From positions 6,559-70,558 of the forward strand of contig CALBPX010000074.1 of the NCBI GenBank assembly GCA_937899055.1: a stretch of DNA of 64,000 nucleotides, written 5' to 3'. A model generated the notes under the pieces. It worked only from the letters and a program-made list of their open reading frames with translations. It was not told where the DNA came from and ran no database searches. Below are positions 17,513 through 24,557 of the stretch, one piece after another. Both the position numbers and the translations under genes were made by a program. The number at the start of each line of letters is the position of its first letter. The first letter of the stretch is position 1. This stretch comes from an uncultured Bacteroidales bacterium (GTDB lineage Bacteria; Bacteroidota; Bacteroidia; Bacteroidales; UBA932).

Positions 17513-17525
17513 ATCCAGAACGTTT

Positions 17526-18281
17526 TCAGCGGGCGTTTTTCTTGAGCTGGCGTGCCAGATTGTTGGCAAAGACAAAGTCGTTCAGGCTTTGGCAGTCTGT
17601 ATCCATAATTTCTCTGTTGCTACCCTCCCATTCCAGACGGCCCTTGTGAATGAAACCTATGTGGTCTCCGATTTCCATAACGGAATTCATATCGTGGGTA
17701 TTGATTACCGTAGTAATCTGATATTCCTGTGTAATTTCCTGAATCAGACGGTCTATCACGATTGAAGTAGTAGGGTCCAGGCCGGAGTTGGGCTCATCGC
17801 AGAACAGGTATTTTGGATTCATGGATATGGCCCTTGCTATGCCTACCCTCTTTTGCATACCGCCAGAGATCTGCGACGGATATAGATGATTTACGTTTTC
17901 AAGATTCACTCTTTTGAGGCAGAAGTTCACCCGTTCCAGTTTTTCCTCGTATGTCCAGTCTGTGAAAAAATCCATCTGGAACATTACATTCTCCTCTATG
18001 GTTGCAAAATCGAACAGTGCTCCTCCCTGGAAAAGGACTCCCATTTCTTTGCGGAATTTCTTCTTTTCGGCCAAAGCCAGATTGGCAAAGTTGACTCCCC
18101 CATACAGGATTTTTCCTTTGGACGGGCTGTAGAGTCCTATGAGGTTCTTCAGCATGACGGTCTTGCCGCTGCCGCTGGCTCCTATTATCAGCGAACACTC
18201 CCCCGGCTTGAATTTTATGTTTATGTCTTCAAGCACCGTCCTGCCGTCGAATTCTTTATATAGCCCCTTGACTTCTATCAT
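17526..18281 (-). CDS. mlaF: ABC transporter ATP-binding protein, MlaF type
   Basis: A 251-residue ABC ATPase: Walker A 'GASGSGKTVML', Q-loop 'LFQGGALFD', signature 'ISGGMQKRVGIARA', Walker B 'YLFCDEPNSGLDP', and His switch 'VINTHDMNSVM'. The 'GGALFDFATIEENV' and 'EPNSGLDPTTS' segments are typical of MlaF/Ttg2A, which powers phospholipid movement between inner and outer membranes. It follows mlaE by 3 bases. No MCE-domain (mlaD) gene is adjacent, which is unusual. Its 3' end converges on the barrel-protein gene with 13 bases between. Confidence 0.92.
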   Translation of the reverse strand: MIEVKGLYKEFDGRTVLEDINIKFKPGECSLIIGASGSGKTVMLKNLIGLYSPSKGKILYGGVNFANLALAEKKKFRKEMGVLFQGGALFDFATIEENVMFQMDFFTDWTYEEKLERVNFCLKRVNLENVNHLYPSQISGGMQKRVGIARAISMNPKYLFCDEPNSGLDPTTSIVIDRLIQEITQEYQITTVINTHDMNSVMEIGDHIGFIHKGRLEWEGSNREIMDTDCQSLNDFVFANNLARQLKKNAR

Positions 18282-18284
18282 TGC

Positions 18285-19025
18285 CTATATGAGGAGTTTG
18301 GTTAATATGAGGTCAAAAATGAGAATCAGAGTACTGCTTACTACTATTGCCTGAGTGGAACTCCGCCCCACGCCCAAAGCACCGCCTTTTGCATTATAGC
18401 CGTAGTAAGAGGCAATGGAAGTAATGATGAAGCAGAATACGGCCATCTTTATCATGGAGTAAAAGATATACCACTCGTTAAAGGCAAACTGAAGACCGTC
18501 TGTATATTGGGCAAGTGTAATTATTCCGGTAAGTGCCACAACAATGCCTCCGCCCAAAAGTCCGAGTATAAAACTCAGGAGCATCAGCCCCGGGGAGAAC
18601 AGGGTAGCGGAACAGATCTTAGGCAAAATCAGATAGTTGGCAGAATTTACGCCCATTACCTCAATGGCATCTATCTGTTCGGTAATTCTCATACTCCCGA
18701 TTTCAGATGCTATGTTGGAACCCATCTTTCCGGCAAGGATGAGGGCTATCATAGTTGAACAGAATTCCAGAACAAGGCTTTCTCTGGCCATTACTCCAAC
18801 ATAATATTTTGGAATGAACGGATTTTCCAGATTGTTGGCCGTCTGAAGGACTATGACCCCTCCAACCGCCAGCGAAATTACTATGAGAAGAGGAATGGAA
18901 CCTATGATAAGTTTCTGAGATTCAATCCAAAACTGCTTCCAGAAGACGCTCTTTTTTTCTGGCTTCTTAAAAACCATGAGCATCAACTGCCAATATTCTC
19001 CGGTTATTTGAAACAGCTTTTTCAT
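18285..19025 (-). CDS. mlaE: MlaE-family ABC transporter permease
   Basis: A 246-residue permease with five or six membrane helices. MlaE landmarks are 'AGKMGSNIASEIGSMRITEQIDAIEVMG' in part, 'RVLILPKI'-like 'LILPKICSATLFSPGL', and 'GYNAKGGALGVGRSSTQAIVVSS' in part near the C-terminus. It forms the membrane channel of the lipid transporter with MlaF. I used the ATG at 19025 (MKKLFQITGEYW) rather than one 48 bases upstream, because the upstream extension is not family-like. Confidence 0.92.
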   Translation of the reverse strand: MKKLFQITGEYWQLMLMVFKKPEKKSVFWKQFWIESQKLIIGSIPLLIVISLAVGGVIVLQTANNLENPFIPKYYVGVMARESLVLEFCSTMIALILAGKMGSNIASEIGSMRITEQIDAIEVMGVNSANYLILPKICSATLFSPGLMLLSFILGLLGGGIVVALTGIITLAQYTDGLQFAFNEWYIFYSMIKMAVFCFIITSIASYYGYNAKGGALGVGRSSTQAIVVSSTLILIFDLILTKLLI

Positions 19026-19080
19026 AGGCGCTCTGACACAGACTTCAGAGTGCAATTTACATAAAATCGGCAAAAAAGAT

Positions 19081-19088
19081 TAACTTTG
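19081..19088 (+). promoter_or_regulatory. Bacteroidota -7 box for waaA
   Basis: TAACTTTG fits TAnnTTTG exactly, 44 bases before the waaA start. No convincing -33 element. Confidence 0.35.
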
Positions 19089-19132
19089 AGGCAATGTTCT
19101 GACAACCAACAGAATTTTAAGCGCAAATTCAG

Positions 19133-20407
19133 ATGAATTTTTTATACAACTTTTTTATTTGGATTATCCAGCCTGGTATTTGGTTTGCCTCGCTTTTCAG
19201 CCGTAAGACAAAGCTTTATTACGAGGGGCACAAGCATTTGACAAAGAAGATAGAAGAAACTTTTGCCAATGAAAACTCGGATGTAATCTGGTTTCACTGT
19301 TCGTCCGTAGGAGAGTTTGAACAGGCCCGCCCGCTGATAGAATGGTACAAGGGCAACCGCCCCGATTTCAAAATCCTTCTGACATTCTTTTCGCCTAGCG
19401 GATATGAACTCAGAAAAAACTACAACCTTGCCGACTGGGTGTTCTATCTCCCGAACGATACCCGCTCAAATGCTCGCAGAGTGGTTGCTGCTGTAAAGCC
19501 CAAGAAGCTGATATTCACCAAATACGACCTTTGGAACAATTATATTGTTCAAGCTCGCAAATCCGGTTGCAAACTCTATCTCGTGTCCGCTATTTTCCGC
19601 CGTGAGCAGCCTTACTTCAAGTGGTGGGGCGGTTTCTTCAGAAAAATGCTGAAACAGTTCTCGGCGATTTTTGTTCAGGATGCCCTGTCGCTGAAGAACC
19701 TTGAGAGCATAGGGATAACACAGAATGTCACCGTGGCCGGAGATACCCGTTTTGACAGAGTTGAGAAAGTTGCATCGCTGAGTAAGGATTTTCCTGTGAT
19801 TGAGGCTTTTGCCAAAGGCTCCTTTACAATTGTGGCAGGCAGCAGCTGGCTTCCGGACGATGAGATTATTGCGGATGTTATGAAGAATTTCTCCAAGGTC
19901 AATCTGATAGTAGCTCCTCATGAAATTCACAAGGGGCGGCTGGAGCAGGTTCAGGACGTTTACCGGCAATACGGAACCATCAGATATTCGGAAATAGAAG
20001 AGGATGCGCTTCTGGAAACCGTAGGCGAAACGGCCCCTTCGTTTGCTCATGGAAAGAGAGTCTTGATAATAGACTGCATAGGCATATTGTCGGGGCTGTA
20101 CAGATATGCAGACTTTGCCTATATCGGAGGAGGTTTCGGGGCCGGCATACACAATACCTTGGAGGCTGCGGTCTATGGCGTTCCGCTGGCCTTTGGCCCC
20201 AAGTACAAAAAATTCCAGGAAGCCATAGATCTCATAGACTGCGGTGGGGCCTCCAGCGTAAGCAACGCCTCCGAACTTTATCAGATTCTGGATAACTGTA
20301 TAAAAGACAATGAACTGCATAGCCTGAAAGGCCGTAGTTGCCGCTCTTATGTGGAGAATCATCTTGGGGCAACGCACAAGATTGTTTCCGTTATAGAAGG
20401 CCTTTAA
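19133..20407 (+). CDS. waaA: 3-deoxy-D-manno-octulosonic acid transferase (Kdo transferase)
   Basis: A 424-residue GT30 enzyme that adds Kdo to lipid A precursor at the inner membrane. Landmarks are an N-terminal membrane helix, 'WFHCSSVGEFEQARPLI' with the catalytic Glu, 'FTKYDLWNNYI', 'VAGDTRFDRV', 'VAPHEIHKGRLEQV' and 'YIGGGFGAGIHNTLEAAVYG' in part. Its presence shows that the organism makes Kdo-containing lipopolysaccharide. It is followed after 19 bases by namZ. Confidence 0.95.
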   Translation: MNFLYNFFIWIIQPGIWFASLFSRKTKLYYEGHKHLTKKIEETFANENSDVIWFHCSSVGEFEQARPLIEWYKGNRPDFKILLTFFSPSGYELRKNYNLADWVFYLPNDTRSNARRVVAAVKPKKLIFTKYDLWNNYIVQARKSGCKLYLVSAIFRREQPYFKWWGGFFRKMLKQFSAIFVQDALSLKNLESIGITQNVTVAGDTRFDRVEKVASLSKDFPVIEAFAKGSFTIVAGSSWLPDDEIIADVMKNFSKVNLIVAPHEIHKGRLEQVQDVYRQYGTIRYSEIEEDALLETVGETAPSFAHGKRVLIIDCIGILSGLYRYADFAYIGGGFGAGIHNTLEAAVYGVPLAFGPKYKKFQEAIDLIDCGGASSVSNASELYQILDNCIKDNELHSLKGRSCRSYVENHLGATHKIVSVIEGL

Positions 20408-20426
20408 TCTCAAAAAACAAATTGTA

Positions 20427-21863
20427 ATGAACCGTCATTTTTCCTTCAGAAACATTTTTTCTCCGGCAACAGTTCTGGCCGCAGTCCTTTTTTCTTCGTG
20501 CGGAGCAAGCGATACCGCCAGATCTGGCTTGAGGGGGGCCGAAAGAGACCCTGTCAGAGCAGATTATATCTGGACTTACGACGGCAATATTCAGCCCGGG
20601 GCGGCATCGTTGGAAGAATACCTTCCGCTTCTGGAAGGAAAACGGGTATGCCTGCTTTCGAACCAGACCGGCCTTATACTCAAAGACGGAAAGAAGCTGC
20701 CCTTGGAGCTGCTTGTCAGCGACGGAATGGATGCTATGGAAAAGATGCCGGCGGAGCTTTATACCCACGTGCTTGACACCCTTTTGACGCTGGGTGTGGA
20801 TGTGGAATGTCTGATGAGTCCGGAGCACGGATTCAGGGGTACTGCCGATGCCGGCGAGCATGTATCTTCCGGTGTGGATATCCGTACAGGAATACCCATC
20901 CGTTCGCTCTACGGCACAAAAATGACAGATCAGGAACTTATGGAAGGCTTTGACATAATGCTCTTTGACCTTCAGGATGTGGGAGTGAGGTTCTACACCT
21001 ATTATGTCACTATGATAAAGATGATGGAAAAGTGTGCGAGGTTCAATATTCCGTTCATTGTTCTGGACAGGCCAAACCCCATAGGTTTTCTCTGCGATGG
21101 CCCCATGCTCGACCGCAGCCTCAAGAGCGGAGTAGGAGGACTTCCGATACCGGTGGCCCATGGTATGACTATGGGAGAACTGGCCTATATGGCAAACGAG
21201 AAGGGCTGGCTGAGCTTTCCGTCCAAAGATACATGGGAAGCCGACAAGTCCGTAAAATGCAGCCTGACGGTCATAAAGTGCCGCAACTATAACCATAAAT
21301 CGCACTACCGCCTTCCTGTAAAGCCATCGCCCAACCTTCCCAATATGAGGAGCGTATATCTTTATCCTTCAACCTGTTACTTTGAAGGAACCCGCATAAG
21401 TCTGGGCAGGGGAACGGCAATTCCATTCCAGATTTACGGAGCTCCGGACATGAGCACTACCGCTATTGAAGGGCGGAACCCATACGGAACTCCCTCCAGA
21501 GTGGCAGCTTCTTACAGCTTTACTCCGCGGAGTGTGGCCGGAGCCAAGAATCCGCCGCTGCTGGACAGAGAATGTAAGGGAGTAAGCCTTACAGACATTC
21601 CAATAAACAGAATCGCCGAGGATAAGGTAAACCTGACCTATGTCATAGATGCATACATAGGTTGCGGCAGTACCGGCGACGAATTCTTCAACCGGATGTT
21701 TGAACTTGAAACAGGGCAGAACTGGTGCCGCAACTTCATAAAGGAAAAAGCCACAGACCAAAACTGCAATGCCGGTAAACTTGCCGGGCAAATGCAGGAT
21801 GTATGGCAGAAGGAAGTGCGCACATTCAAAAAAGAACGTGCCCCATATCTCCTCTACAAATAA
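20427..21863 (+). CDS. namZ: DUF1343 exo-beta-N-acetylmuramidase, NamZ family, lipoprotein
   Basis: A 478-residue protein with a lipoprotein signal ending 'AVLFSSC'. Family segments: 'CLLSNQTGLI', 'LMSPEHGFRGTADAGEHV', 'SLYGTKMTDQELMEG', 'MLFDLQDVGVRFYTYY', 'VLDRPNPIG' and 'KPSPNLPNMRSVYLYPSTCYFEGTRIS' in part. NamZ enzymes release N-acetylmuramic acid from the non-reducing end of peptidoglycan fragments; in Bacteroidota they serve MurNAc scavenging. The lipid anchor suggests periplasmic or surface action. It is co-directional with waaA. Confidence 0.9.
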   Translation: MNRHFSFRNIFSPATVLAAVLFSSCGASDTARSGLRGAERDPVRADYIWTYDGNIQPGAASLEEYLPLLEGKRVCLLSNQTGLILKDGKKLPLELLVSDGMDAMEKMPAELYTHVLDTLLTLGVDVECLMSPEHGFRGTADAGEHVSSGVDIRTGIPIRSLYGTKMTDQELMEGFDIMLFDLQDVGVRFYTYYVTMIKMMEKCARFNIPFIVLDRPNPIGFLCDGPMLDRSLKSGVGGLPIPVAHGMTMGELAYMANEKGWLSFPSKDTWEADKSVKCSLTVIKCRNYNHKSHYRLPVKPSPNLPNMRSVYLYPSTCYFEGTRISLGRGTAIPFQIYGAPDMSTTAIEGRNPYGTPSRVAASYSFTPRSVAGAKNPPLLDRECKGVSLTDIPINRIAEDKVNLTYVIDAYIGCGSTGDEFFNRMFELETGQNWCRNFIKEKATDQNCNAGKLAGQMQDVWQKEVRTFKKERAPYLLYK

Positions 21864-21902
21864 CGGCTCTCATCTGACAGTTAAACTTACTCCAGGGAAT
21901 TT

Positions 21903-22361
21903 ATGAAAAGGATTATAATTCTGCTGTTTGCGTTGTCTTGCGGGCTTGTAGATGCCTTTGCCCAGCAATATGTAGAGGGAGTGACCATTGAATCCCATAA
22001 GTTTTCTGTAAGGCCATGTGGCTTAAGATCGGTGAGGTTTTACCTGTATGCTCAGGTAAACAATGAAAACGATTCTCTGCTCATCAAATGCCAGAATATT
22101 TCTCTGCGCAAAAACGGCGAGCCTTTTGCCAGCGGCACATGCCCTAAGATAACCCTTCTGGCAGGGCGGCATGAATATAATATCAAGGCTACTGTGTATT
22201 TGTCGGAGGGCGTTTCTATCTGGAACGCCATGATGGCAGCTCTGTTCTTTGATGCTAAAGACTACAGCGTAGATTTTTCGGCAGATGTGTTTACTGCCGA
22301 CGGTGAAACCCGGAATATTGTCCGGAAGGAAATTCCTTTGACAAAGTATCTCAGCAATTAA
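21903..22361 (+). CDS. exported LEA14-like (late-embryogenesis-abundant type 2) protein
   Basis: A 152-residue protein with a clear signal peptide (MKRIIILLFALSCGL, cut near 'AFAQ'). The mature part is a single small beta-sandwich: 'SVRFYLYAQVNNENDSLLIKC' in part, 'ISLRKNGEPFASGTCPKITL' in part, 'LLAGRHEYNIKATVYLSEGVS' in part. This pattern of a conserved-strand edge followed by an interrupted amphipathic hairpin resembles the LEA type 2 fold found in other Bacteroidota small exported proteins. The function is unknown. It lies 39 bases after namZ and could be in its operon. Confidence 0.7.
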   Translation: MKRIIILLFALSCGLVDAFAQQYVEGVTIESHKFSVRPCGLRSVRFYLYAQVNNENDSLLIKCQNISLRKNGEPFASGTCPKITLLAGRHEYNIKATVYLSEGVSIWNAMMAALFFDAKDYSVDFSADVFTADGETRNIVRKEIPLTKYLSN

Positions 22362-22401
22362 CTTCCAGAAGCAAAATCCGGAGAATCGGCTCAAGAAGCA
22401 G

Positions 22402-23022
22402 CTACTCTGAAAACAGTCCGCCGAGTTCTGCCTGAATGGCGTCTATTATGGAACTGAGGTCCTTGGGATTATTCTGGAAATCAAGCTTATCTACATCTAT
22501 GACGAGCAACTTTCCGTCTTTGTAGGTTTCGGCCCACTCTTCGTAAAGATCGTTCAGGCCCTTAAGGTAATCCAGACGGATGCCTTCCTCGTACTTTCTT
22601 CCCCTTTTCTGGATATTGGAAACCAGATGCTCTATGGAGGAACGCAGGTATATCATAAGATCCGGCGGCTGCACCAGAGAAATCATCAGCGAGAACAGAT
22701 CCTTGTAGTTCTGATAGTCTCTTTCGGGCATGAGCCCCATCTTGTAGAGGTTGGGGGCAAATACGCAGGAGTCTTCATAGATGGTCCTGTCCTGTATTAC
22801 ATTGTCAGACGAGTTGCGGATGTTGACCACTTCCTGGAATCTCTTGTTCAGAAAATAAATCTGAAGGTTGAAGGACCAACGAGGCATATCGTTGTAAAAG
22901 TCCTCCAGATAAGGATTGTTGTCAACCGGTTCATACTTTGGGGTCCAACCCAGATTCTTTGCCAGCAGCCCAGTAAGAGTTGTTTTTCCGCTGCCTATGT
23001 TTCCTGCTATTCCGATATGCAT
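22402..23022 (-). CDS. deoxynucleoside kinase (deoxyadenosine/deoxyguanosine kinase type)
   Basis: A 206-residue P-loop kinase that phosphorylates deoxyribonucleosides for salvage. P-loop 'IAGNIGSGKTTLTGLLA', 'YLEDFYNDMPRWSFNLQIYFL' in part, the ERS-type 'QDRTIYEDSCVFA', and the lid 'KRGRKYEEGIRLDYLKGLNDLY' in part. I placed the start at MHIGIAGNIG (23022), which matches homologues. A TAAATTTG box lies 22 bases upstream. The base specificity cannot be decided from these motifs. Confidence 0.92.
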   Translation of the reverse strand: MHIGIAGNIGSGKTTLTGLLAKNLGWTPKYEPVDNNPYLEDFYNDMPRWSFNLQIYFLNKRFQEVVNIRNSSDNVIQDRTIYEDSCVFAPNLYKMGLMPERDYQNYKDLFSLMISLVQPPDLMIYLRSSIEHLVSNIQKRGRKYEEGIRLDYLKGLNDLYEEWAETYKDGKLLVIDVDKLDFQNNPKDLSSIIDAIQAELGGLFSE

Positions 23023-23043
23023 AACTGTAGAATGAAGTTTAAG

Positions 23044-23051
23044 CAAATTTA
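23044..23051 (-). promoter_or_regulatory. Bacteroidota -7 box for the deoxynucleoside kinase
   Basis: TAAATTTG on the minus strand, 22 bases before the chosen start codon. It supports that start. Confidence 0.4.
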
Positions 23052-23139
23052 ACAATAATATCCAAGAATCTGATTTGATTTGCCTGAAATTTTAACCGGC
23101 GGGAGTTTTACGCCTGGTCTGACATCAACATATTTGTAG

Positions 23140-23147
23140 TAAATTTG
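23140..23147 (+). promoter_or_regulatory. Bacteroidota -7 box for pcm, very close to its start codon
   Basis: TAAATTTG lies only 8 bases before the pcm ATG, which would give an almost leaderless transcript. No -33 TTTG at the expected distance. Confidence 0.3.
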
Positions 23148-23155
23148 CCCAAACG

Positions 23156-23881
23156 ATGAAAGAGAACAAAGACACATTGCTGCAGAAGGGAAGAAGAAGG
23201 CTTCTTGTTGAACAACTGGAGGCTATGGGCCTGTTTTCGGACAAGGTGCTGAAGGCTCTGGGGGCAGTTCCACGGCATCTGTTCGTACAGGAGGGCCTTG
23301 AGGATATGGCCTACAAAGACATTCCTGTTGCCATAGATGCCGGCCAGACCATTTCTCAGCCTTCTACGGTAGCCCTTCAGACCGAGCTTCTGGATGTCAA
23401 GCCGGGCAATAAGGTTCTGGAAATAGGAACCGGCTGCGGCTACCAGACTGCCGTGCTTTTTTACCTTGGAGCAGAGGTGTACACCATTGAACGTCAGGAA
23501 GAACTCTTCCATAAAGCGGCAGAGAATCTTTCAAGGGCCGGATACTTTTTTGCGGAATATGACGCAGGTGCTTCAAGGATAGATTCCGGCAAACTCCATC
23601 TTTTCCTCGGCGATGGTTTTGCTGGCCTTGAGGACGAGGCTCCTTTTGACGCTATAGTGGTAACCTGCGGAGCCCCCAGCGTGCCAGTTGAACTCCTCCA
23701 TCAGCTATCCGGAAACGGAAAGCTGGTAATTCCGGTTGACATTGAAGACCAGGAAGATCAGACAAAGAAAAAACAGATACTCAAATTGATTGTAAAAACG
23801 CCTGACGGAAGGTTCAAAGCCAGAAATATATCCAAGATGAGCTTTGTTCCCATGCTGGAAGGCGTAGAACGGAAAAAATAA
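23156..23881 (+). CDS. pcm: protein-L-isoaspartate O-methyltransferase
   Basis: A 241-residue SAM-dependent enzyme that methylates isoaspartyl residues in damaged proteins to start their repair. Motifs: 'ALGAVPRHLFVQEGL', 'GQTISQPSTVALQTELL', SAM motif I 'VLEIGTGCGYQTAVL', and 'IVVTCGAPSVPVELLHQL'. It begins a plus-strand run pcm - metallo-hydrolase - uvrA - nucleoside kinase with gaps of 4, -1 and 4 bases, so the four are probably one operon. Confidence 0.94.
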   Translation: MKENKDTLLQKGRRRLLVEQLEAMGLFSDKVLKALGAVPRHLFVQEGLEDMAYKDIPVAIDAGQTISQPSTVALQTELLDVKPGNKVLEIGTGCGYQTAVLFYLGAEVYTIERQEELFHKAAENLSRAGYFFAEYDAGASRIDSGKLHLFLGDGFAGLEDEAPFDAIVVTCGAPSVPVELLHQLSGNGKLVIPVDIEDQEDQTKKKQILKLIVKTPDGRFKARNISKMSFVPMLEGVERKK

Positions 23882-23885
23882 GACC

Positions 23886-24557
23886 ATGATAAAGGTAAAG
23901 CAATTTTATCTGAACGAACTAAGAGAATGTTGTTACATACTCAGCGATGAAAGCGGGGAATGTGTGATTGTAGATCCCGGCATCAGCACCCTGAGCGAAC
24001 AGAACAGGATAACAAAATACATCGCTGAGGAAAAACTGACTCCGGTAAAGCTTCTGTGCACTCACGGACACTTTGACCATGTCATGGGGAACCGCTTCAT
24101 AACAGACACTTACAACATCCCAACCTACATTCATCCGGAGGACAGGCCCCTGCTGAAGGTGGCTAAAAACACCTGCCGGCTCTTCCAGATAGACATAGAA
24201 GAACCGCTGGGCAACACCATAGACCTGAAAGACGGAGATAAGGTCTGCTTCGGAAAATCCAGCCTCAATGTAATTCACACGCCAGGCCATACATGGGGCT
24301 GCGTGATATTCTACAGCCCTGAAGACAAAATCTGCCTTACCGGCGACACCGTTTTTGCCGGAAACTGCGGAAGGACAGACCTTCCGGAAGGAGACAACAG
24401 GGCAATGATGGAATCGCTGACCGAAAAAGTTGCAAAGCTGCCTGCAGACACAGATATATTTCCGGGGCACGGCCCGTCTTCTAGCATGAAAGAAGAACTT
24501 CTTCACAATCCGTATCTGAAACGGGAAACCTGGATGAGATTCAACATAGGACTTTGA
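23886..24557 (+). CDS. MBL-fold metallo-hydrolase (glyoxalase II-like)
   Basis: A 223-residue metallo-beta-lactamase-fold hydrolase. Metal ligands are 'CTHGHFDHVMG' (HxHxDH), 'HTPGHTWGC', 'LTGDTVFAGNCGRTD', and the terminal His in 'DIFPGHGPSSS'. This is the short YcbL-like form related to hydroxyacylglutathione hydrolases, without the C-terminal glutathione-binding domain. The substrate is not established. The gene overlaps uvrA by one base (TGATG). It holds two copies of the ATCGCTGAG motif (23940, 24021) in opposite orientation. Confidence 0.9.
   Translation: MIKVKQFYLNELRECCYILSDESGECVIVDPGISTLSEQNRITKYIAEEKLTPVKLLCTHGHFDHVMGNRFITDTYNIPTYIHPEDRPLLKVAKNTCRLFQIDIEEPLGNTIDLKDGDKVCFGKSSLNVIHTPGHTWGCVIFYSPEDKICLTGDTVFAGNCGRTDLPEGDNRAMMESLTEKVAKLPADTDIFPGHGPSSSMKEELLHNPYLKRETWMRFNIGL

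Noticed and set aside
20391..21305. Long minus-strand open frame of 304 codons
   Set aside because: It is antisense to namZ, which has a signal peptide and complete family motifs; the opposite frame has none.
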